Source: Crossiella cryophila (GTDB lineage: Bacteria; Actinomycetota; Actinomycetes; Mycobacteriales; Pseudonocardiaceae). Taken from it: DNA of 64,000 bases. The stretch is taken from contig NZ_JACHMH010000001.1 in assembly GCF_014204915.1 (NCBI RefSeq), forward strand, positions 8,147,501 through 8,211,500. The letters run 5' to 3'. Of the stretch, positions 55,104-64,000 are shown in pieces (positions within the stretch are counted from its first letter, which is position 1; the number at the start of each line of letters is the position of its first letter). The notes under the pieces were generated by a model that did no database searches, had not been told where the DNA came from, and worked only from the letters and a program-made list of their open reading frames with translations. The position numbers were made by a program, and so were the translations under genes.

Positions 55104-56354
55104 TCACAGGCGGTCAGAGCTGGAAAGCCGCAGGATCGCGTCCCACACTGTGGACGCGAACCGGGCTTTAGAGCCCTGTGGGATGGGCGCCTCTGCGCCG
55201 TCTGCCGTGAGCAGCCATCCCTGGTTGTGCTCGACCTCGAAGGCCTTGCCGTCGCCCACCGCGTTGACGACCAGCAGGTCGCAACCCTTGCGGGCGAGCT
55301 TCGCTCGTGCGTGGTCGAGCACGTCGCCGCCTGGATCTCCAGTCTCCGCGGCGAACCCGACGACCAGTTGACCCGGACGTCGTCCCTTGACCAGCTCCAC
55401 CAGGATGTCAGGGTTTCGCCGGAGTTCAAGCGGCTGTGGCTCGGATCCTTCGGTTTTCTTAATTTTGTGATCCACGAACTCTGCCGGTCGGAAGTCGGCG
55501 ACGGCGGCGGCCATGACCACCACGTCTGCCTGCTCAGCGGCGGTCAGCACGGCCGCGCGGAGCTGTTCGGCGGTGCTCGCCGGGACCACCTCGACCCCGG
55601 CCGGGTCGCTCAGCGGCCCGCCGGTGACGGTGGAGACCAGGGTGACCTGGGCGCCGCGCTGGGCGGCGACCCTGGCCAGGGCGTAGCCCTGTTTGCCGGA
55701 GGACCGGTTGGTCAGGTACCGGACCGGGTCCAGGGGTTCGCGGGTGCCACCGGCGGAGATGACCACGCGCAGGCCGGTGAGATCGCGCGGCAGCGCGTCG
55801 GGGCGCTCCAGCAGCAGGGTGGCCAGCGCCACGATCTCACTGGGCTCGGGCAGGCGCCCCTTGCCGGTGTCCTTGCCGGTCAGCCGCCCCGCGGCTGGTT
55901 CGGCGACGATCACGCCGCGGGAGCGCAGGGTGGCCACGTTGGCCTGGGTGGCCGGGTGCTCCCACATCTCGGTGTGCATGGCGGGGACCATCAGCACCGG
56001 GCAGCGCGCGGTGAGCAGCGTGCCGGTGAGCAGGTCGTCGGCCATGCCGGCGGCGGCCTTGGCCATCAGGTCCGCGGTGGCCGGGGCGACGACGACCAGG
56101 TCGGCGGTCTGCCCGATGCGCACGTGCGGGACCTCGGGCACGTCGGTGAACACGCCGGTGGCCACCGGCTGCCCGGAGAGTGCCTCGAAGGTGGCGGCGC
56201 CGACGAAGCGGAGAGCCGCCTCGGTCGGCACCACGCGCACCGCGTGGCCGGACTCGGTCAGCCTGCGCAGGACCTCACAGGCCTTGTAGGCGGCGATCCC
56301 GCCGCCCACGCCGAGCACGACCCGCGGCCGGTGCTCTGCTGGGGTGGAACTCAC
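55104..56354 (-). CDS. coaBC: Phosphopantothenoylcysteine decarboxylase / phosphopantothenate-cysteine ligase
   Basis: 416 residues. The N-terminal flavin-dependent decarboxylase has [19 protein letters not shown], the His-motif in [20 protein letters not shown] and the VPAMHTEMW substrate clamp. The C-terminal synthetase has [26 protein letters not shown] and [12 protein letters not shown]. It catalyses two steps of coenzyme A synthesis. It overlaps rpoZ by 4 nt. Confidence 0.97.
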   Translation of the reverse strand: MSSTPAEHRPRVVLGVGGGIAAYKACEVLRRLTESGHAVRVVPTEAALRFVGAATFEALSGQPVATGVFTDVPEVPHVRIGQTADLVVVAPATADLMAKAAAGMADDLLTGTLLTARCPVLMVPAMHTEMWEHPATQANVATLRSRGVIVAEPAAGRLTGKDTGKGRLPEPSEIVALATLLLERPDALPRDLTGLRVVISAGGTREPLDPVRYLTNRSSGKQGYALARVAAQRGAQVTLVSTVTGGPLSDPAGVEVVPASTAEQLRAAVLTAAEQADVVVMAAAVADFRPAEFVDHKIKKTEGSEPQPLELRRNPDILVELVKGRRPGQLVVGFAAETGDPGGDVLDHARAKLARKGCDLLVVNAVGDGKAFEVEHNQGWLLTADGAEAPIPQGSKARFASTVWDAILRLSSSDRL

Positions 56355-56644
56355 TCGCCTTCGGTGTGTTCGAGCACACCGGCGTGGATCTCGCGCATGG
56401 CGATGGACAGCGGCTTCTCCCGCGCGCCCGGCTCCACCAGCGGTCCGACGTACTCGAGCAGGCCCTCGCCGAGCTGCGCGTAGTAGTCGTTGATCTGGCG
56501 GGCCCGCTTGGCGGCGTAGATCACCAGGGCGTACTTCGAGCTGACCTTCTCGAGCAGGTCGTCGATCGGCGGGTTGGTGATGCCCAGCGGGGTGTTGGCC
56601 GGTTCGGCCAGGACACCCAGCTCAGTGGGGATGCTCACTCGCAT
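56351..56644 (-). CDS. rpoZ: RNA polymerase omega subunit
   Basis: 97 residues with the omega core [35 protein letters not shown] and the C-terminal [21 protein letters not shown] typical of actinobacteria. It helps assemble the beta' subunit. Overlaps gmk by 10 nt and coaBC by 4 nt. Confidence 0.96.
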   Translation of the reverse strand: MRVSIPTELGVLAEPANTPLGITNPPIDDLLEKVSSKYALVIYAAKRARQINDYYAQLGEGLLEYVGPLVEPGAREKPLSIAMREIHAGVLEHTEGE

Positions 56645-57252
56645 GCTCCTGCGGTCGTGTTGCGCACCGGATGAGTATCAGTGCCGGTCAACAAGGTTAC
56701 CAAGTCCTCGGCGGCACGTTGCACGTCGTGGTTGACGATCACCACGTCGAACTCGTCCTTGGCCGCCAGCTCCTCCCGCGCGGTGTCCAGTCTGCGGCGC
56801 ACCACGTGTTCCGGTTCGGTGCCCCGACCGACCAATCGGCCGACGAGCACCTCCCAGCTGGGTGGGGCCAGGAAGACCTGGACCGCCTCGGGCGCGGCGG
56901 CCCTGATGGCCCGCGCGCCCTGCAGGTCGACCTCGACGAGAATGGGCTCACCTGCGGAAAGCCGCTGCTCGACGGGGCCGCGGGGGGTGCCGGAGCGGTG
57001 CGTGCCGCGATGGATCTCGGCCCACTCCAGCAACTCGTTCCCGGCGACCATCCGGTCGAACTCGGCCGGGGTGACGAAGTGGTAGTCGCGGCCGTCCTCC
57101 TCGCCGGGGCGCGGGGCCCTGGTGGTGGCGGACACGCTGAACCACAAGCCGGGCATGATCTTGCGCAGCCGCCCGACCACGCTGCTCTTACCGACGCCCG
57201 AAGGGCCGGCCAGTACTACCAGCCGGCCCCTCGTGGTTGTTGAGTCGGTCAC
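56635..57252 (-). CDS. gmk: Guanylate kinase
   Basis: 205 residues. P-loop [17 protein letters not shown] near residue 12, the GMP-binding [22 protein letters not shown] near 38, and [15 protein letters not shown]. It converts GMP to GDP. It overlaps mihF by 4 nt and rpoZ by 10 nt, the standard actinobacterial order. Confidence 0.97.
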   Translation of the reverse strand: MTDSTTTRGRLVVLAGPSGVGKSSVVGRLRKIMPGLWFSVSATTRAPRPGEEDGRDYHFVTPAEFDRMVAGNELLEWAEIHRGTHRSGTPRGPVEQRLSAGEPILVEVDLQGARAIRAAAPEAVQVFLAPPSWEVLVGRLVGRGTEPEHVVRRRLDTAREELAAKDEFDVVIVNHDVQRAAEDLVTLLTGTDTHPVRNTTAGACE

Positions 57253-57566
57253 TCGGCGCTGAACTCGGTCAGCAGCGCCTTGCGCTGCCGGTCACCGAGT
57301 CCACGAAGACGACGGCTCGTCGCGATCTCCAACCGCTCCATGATCTGAGCGGCGCGAACCTTGCCAACGCCGGGAAGTGCCTCAAGAAGGGCCGAGACCT
57401 TCATCTTGCCCAGGACCTCGTCGGTCTCCGCGGACTTGAGCACCTCCTTGAGGTTGGTGCCGCCGCGCTTGAGGCGCTCCTTGAGCTCCGCGCGGGCACG
57501 ACGAGCCGCAGCCGCCTTCTCCAACGCTGCGGCCCGCTGCTCCTCGGTCAGCTGGGGAAGGGCCAC
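57249..57566 (-). CDS. mihF: Integration host factor, actinobacterial type
   Basis: 105 residues. Basic helical N-terminus ([30 protein letters not shown]), then the helix-hairpin-helix-like [28 protein letters not shown] and [16 protein letters not shown]. This nucleoid protein is specific to Actinobacteria and unrelated in fold to enterobacterial IHF. It begins the mihF-gmk-rpoZ-coaBC-metK run. Confidence 0.96.
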   Translation of the reverse strand: MALPQLTEEQRAAALEKAAAARRARAELKERLKRGGTNLKEVLKSAETDEVLGKMKVSALLEALPGVGKVRAAQIMERLEIATSRRLRGLGDRQRKALLTEFSAE

Positions 57567-57912
57567 GTTATTCCTCCGTATGTGGGGTGTCCTCTAGGAA
57601 AGGTGCCGCGACCGTACCGAGGGCTTCCGACTCGGCACAACGCGGGTCCGGATTCTCTACGCCGAGTGGTGCTGGAGTAGGCCCGTCCTCCGCCGGAAAT
57701 CAGCCTGTGGGCTGAATCCCGTGCGCCGGGTCGTCGTTCTCGCGACGGACTTGGTTCGATGTCGTCCTTCGAAAATTTTCGGTTCCGGCCTGGTTTCGTA
57801 CCCCAGTTCGGGACGCCGTTCTCGTCGGCCTCATCTGGCACCGGCCGCAACTACTACCAGCTCAGACCGGGTTGACGCCACCCGCCGCGGTTGGTGGCCC
57901 CGATCTTGTAGG
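57567..57912. other. 346-bp intergenic region before mihF, with an AT-rich palindrome
   Basis: It must contain the promoter for the mihF-to-metK run. The only clear structure is CGAAAATTTTCG (57770-57781), a perfect 12-bp palindrome that stands out in GC-rich surroundings and could bind a regulator or nucleoid protein. I see no gene or RNA. Confidence 0.5.
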
Positions 57913-58745
57913 TCACACGGAGGACAGCGCGGCCACATCGTCAAGGGTCCGGCGCGCAGCCCCGCGAAGTGCTGCGACGTCCGGTCCGTGCTTCAGGATG
58001 TCCCGCGAACTGGCCGGCAGGACGTGCGGCAGCGCGTCCCCGAAAACCGCCTTCAGCTCGGCCGGGCCGGCCCCCTGGGCGCCGTAGCCCGGCGCCAGGA
58101 TAGGGCCGTTGAGCTGCGACAACTCCAGTCCGTGAGCACCGACGGTGGCGCCGATGACCAGGCCGATCCCACCCAGTGGATCAGCCCCGGAGTTGACCTC
58201 CGCCGCCGAGTCCACAATGGACTGTGAGATCGTTTTGCCGTCGGCGGTGCGGGCGGACTGGACGGTGCGCGCCTCCGGGTTGGATGTGAGCGCGAGCACG
58301 AAAATTCCTCTGCCGTTTTCTGCCGCCGCGCGCACGGCCGGGTCCAGAGAACCGAATCCCAAATACGGCGAAAGTGTCACCGCGTCGCCCGCCAAAGGTG
58401 AACCTTCGGTCAGATATGCGGCGGCATAGGCGGCCATGGTGGACCCGATATCGCCCCGTTTGGCGTCCACGAGCACCAGCGCGCCCGCCTCCCGGCCCTC
58501 CGCAATCACCCGTTCGAGTACTGCCACGCCGCGGGAGCCGTATGCCTCGAAGAAGGCCGCCTGCGGCTTGAGCACGGCGACCTCGCCCGCGAGGGCCTCC
58601 ACCGCGGTCAGCGCGAAGCGTTCCAGGCCGGCCACGTCGGCGCTCAGGCCCCAGTCGGCGAGCAGGCCGGGGTGCGGGTCGATGCCCGCGCACAGCGGTC
58701 CCCTGGCGGAGACCGCTGTGCTCAGCCGCGCGCCGAAGCTCGCGT

Positions 58746-58749
<4 letters not shown>
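57913..58749 (-). CDS. pyrF: Orotidine 5'-phosphate decarboxylase (long, actinobacterial form)
   Basis: 278 residues, GTG start in a GTGA overlap with carB; longer apparent frames through carB are shadows. The catalytic segment [23 protein letters not shown] near residue 100 is intact, as are [12 protein letters not shown] and [12 protein letters not shown]. This longer form is typical of mycobacteria and relatives. It makes UMP in the last step of pyrimidine synthesis. Confidence 0.96.
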
Positions 58750-62062
<3,313 letters not shown>

Positions 62063-62063
<1 letters not shown>

Positions 62064-63193
62064 CAGTTGTTCCCGTCCTTGTCGGTCATCAGGTTCACGA
62101 ACTCGTCGAAGAGCGGGGCCGCGTCGTGCGGTCCGGCCGCGGCCTCGGGGTGGTACTGGACGCTGAAGGCGGGCACGTCGAGTGCGCGCAGGCCTTCCAC
62201 GGTGTCGTCGTTGGGGCAGTAGTGGCTGATCATCGCCGCGCCGAACTCGGAGTCGAACCGCTCGCCGGGAGTGCCCTCGACGGCGAAGCCGTGGTTCTGC
62301 GCGGTGATGGCGACCTTGCCGGTGGCCACGTCGATGACCGGGATGTTGATGCCCCGGTGCCCGTAGCGCATCTTGTAGGTGCCGCGGCCCAGGGCGCGGC
62401 CGAGGATCTGGTTGCCGAAGCAGATGCCGAACAGCGGCAGCTTGCGGCGCAGCACCTCGCGGGTGACCGCGACGGCGTGTTCGGCGGTGGCCGGGTCGCC
62501 GGGCCCGTTGGACAGGAACACCCCGTCCGGGTTGAGCGCGAGGATGTCCTCGATGCCCGAGCCCAGCGGCAGCACGTGCGTCTCGATGCCGCGGGCGGAC
62601 ATCATCCGCGGTGTGTTGGCCTTGATGCCCAGGTCCAGGGCGGCCACGGTGAACTTCTTCTCGCCGAGCGCGGGGACCACGTAGGTCTGCGCGGTGGTGA
62701 CGTCGCCTGCCAGGTCGGCGCCGGCCATCGCGGGGGCCTGGCGGACCCGCTGGATGAGCGCCTCGGTGTCGGCGAGGTCGGCGCCGGAGAAGATCCCGGC
62801 GCGCATGGCGCCGCGGTCCCGGATGTGCCGGGTCAGCGTGCGGGTGTCCACCCCGGCGATGCCGACGATGTGCTGGCTGATGAGTTCCTCGTCCAGGGAA
62901 CGCTTGGAGCGCCAGTTGGACGGGGTCCGCGCGGGGTCGCGCACGACGTACCCGGCGACCCAGATCCGGCTGGACTCGTCGTCCTCGTCGTTCCAGCCGG
63001 TGTTGCCGATCTGCGGCGCGGTCTGCACCACGATCTGCCGGTGGTAGGACGGGTCGGTCAGGGTCTCCTGGTAGCCGGTCATGGCCGTGGAGAAGACGAC
63101 CTCGCCCAGCGAGGCGCCGGTGGCGCCGTAGGCCTCGCCACGGAAGGTTCTGCCGTCTTCCAGCACGAGCACGGCGGCGTTACGCGGACTCAT
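62063..63193 (-). CDS. carA: Carbamoyl-phosphate synthase, small subunit (glutaminase)
   Basis: 376 residues from [23 protein letters not shown], after AAGGCAG. The class I glutamine amidotransferase site is [16 protein letters not shown] (nucleophile Cys near 266) with His-Glu in [15 protein letters not shown]. It delivers ammonia to CarB. The start lies within the end of the preceding PH-like gene (14-nt overlap). Confidence 0.97.
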
Positions 63194-63689
63194 TGGCTGC
63201 CTTCCTTTGCGTGATTGCGGCGATCCAGTCGGAGTAGCCGGTTTTGTCGTCACCGCGGAAACCGGTGTCCAGCAGGTGTTCCCCGTGTGCCCAGGTGATC
63301 ACCAGCAGTCCGTTGTTCCCGACGACCTTGCCGGCCAGCCCGCGTGCGGTGCGGGCGTCGCGGATCGTGGCGGCGTCGATCCACAGTGGACTGGCGCCGA
63401 CGCGGTCGAGCAGCAGTCCCTGCGGGTAGAGGGTGGCCGTGGCCTCGGCGCGGTGGCCGATGTCGGCGACGGTGATGCGTTCGACCCAGTTCTCCGCCGC
63501 GGTGGTGCCGACGTAGACGCCGGTCTCCGGCGGCAGCAGTGGTTCCACTGTGGACAGTCCGGCCGGGACGGCGGGGAACGGGGGCAGTTCGGTGGCCTGG
63601 CGGCGGGATCGCTTGCGCCAGCCGTGCAGCATGCCGTAGGCGCACAGCAGGATCAGCGCGACCATGGCCAGGGTGAGCAGGATCCGCAT
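63180..63689 (-). CDS. PH-like membrane protein between pyrC and carA
   Basis: 169 residues. One N-terminal membrane helix (ILLTLAMVALILLCAYGML) then a basic RKRSRRQ stretch and a soluble domain (GVYVGTTAAENWVERITVADIGHR, GLLVITWAHGEHLLDTGFRGDDK). A gene of this kind sits at this exact position in many actinomycete pyrimidine operons. It starts one base into the pyrC stop. Function not established. Confidence 0.82.
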   Translation of the reverse strand: MRILLTLAMVALILLCAYGMLHGWRKRSRRQATELPPFPAVPAGLSTVEPLLPPETGVYVGTTAAENWVERITVADIGHRAEATATLYPQGLLLDRVGASPLWIDAATIRDARTARGLAGKVVGNNGLLVITWAHGEHLLDTGFRGDDKTGYSDWIAAITQRKAANESA

Positions 63690-64000
63690 CAGCCGCGCGC
63701 CTTCCCGTCGGCGGCGGTGATCTCGCCGCGCAGCATGGTGAGCACGACCCTGGCGGGCAGTTCCATGCCCTCGAAGGGGGTGTTGTCGGCGATGCTGGCG
63801 AACTCGCGGCCGCGCACGGTCCAGCGCGCGTCGGGGTCGATGAGCACCAGGTTGGCCGGTTCGCCCTCGGCCAGGGGGCGGCCCTGGTCGGGCAGGCCGG
63901 CGATGGCGGCTGGGCGTTCGCTCATGACCCTGGCCACGCCGCGCCAGTCCAGCAGCCCGGTCTCCACCATGGTCCGCGCGACGACCGAGAGCGCGGTCTG
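63689..64000 (-). CDS. pyrC: Dihydroorotase, C-terminal part, cut by the window edge
   Basis: The frame is open to the last base ([19 protein letters not shown]) and ends at 63689. The visible 103 residues match the end of dihydroorotases: [39 protein letters not shown], then [26 protein letters not shown]. Third enzyme of pyrimidine synthesis. The metal-binding N-terminal part lies outside the window. Confidence 0.94.
   Translation of the reverse strand, partial: QTALSVVARTMVETGLLDWRGVARVMSERPAAIAGLPDQGRPLAEGEPANLVLIDPDARWTVRGREFASIADNTPFEGMELPARVVLTMLRGEITAADGKARG

Overview
The window is very GC-rich, genes pack tightly with many ATGA/GTGA/TGATG overlaps, and GTG starts are common. It carries housekeeping blocks in an order typical of Actinobacteria: pyrC-(PH-like)-carA-carB-pyrF-mihF-gmk-rpoZ-coaBC-metK, then priA, def-fmt-rsmB and rpe-ribD-ribE-ribBA-ribH-PH. 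Together with a SARP regulator, secondary-metabolism genes and a mihF-type integration host factor, this points to a filamentous actinomycete. A Pseudonocardiales member is my inference; no marker RNA is present to prove it.

Layout. 1-7071: the right end of a polyketide locus (PKS without internal ACP, stand-alone ACP, alpha/beta hydrolase, GT1 glycosyltransferase, large membrane-associated methyltransferase). 7093-11109: ASCH protein, then an ABC-2 transporter with a NarL-type two-component system. 11347-12483: EstB-like serine hydrolase. 12563-20121: a complete-looking linear azole-containing peptide (LAP) cluster of the plantazolicin type, consisting of precursor peptide (core RCTSTIPCCCCSGG), C and D cyclodehydratase proteins, B dehydrogenase, CPBP-family membrane protease, methyltransferase, a regulator with a degenerate receiver and two unknown proteins. 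20309-25124: VOC/AraC pair, a small unknown protein, and two paralogues of the methyltransferase at 5224. 25245-33384: secreted LPMO; an HTH/ImmA-type protease/membrane protein/methyltransferase operon; tandem Tat-exported PHP-domain proteins with histidine-rich N-termini. 33385-34105: repeat-dense gap. 34106-37611: SARP regulator, Rieske lipoprotein, alpha/beta hydrolase. 37633-64000: mainly core metabolism and translation genes on the minus strand, interrupted by an amino-acid permease, an OmpR-like regulator with a degenerate receiver, a DUF2029-type glycosyltransferase, and an ECF sigma factor with a membrane partner.

The main biological result is the LAP cluster. The precursor leader and core align with plantazolicin, and every enzyme needed to turn it into an N-alpha-dimethylated polyazole is present, but the core differs in ways that predict a new compound. 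The biosynthetic genes run leftward as one operon; the precursor, methyltransferase and regulator run rightward from a shared 256-bp control region. Two GC-rich hairpins separate the precursor from the methyltransferase.

The main structural result is a family of 21-22 bp repeats (core GTGTTGGCCGTTNTNGTACG). About 43 copies lie in seven clusters, five of which pair direct and inverted copies. Every cluster lies immediately downstream of at least one gene 3' end. They look like strong terminators or boundary elements. Two clusters bracket the 11.3-20.1 kb segment that contains the LAP cluster.
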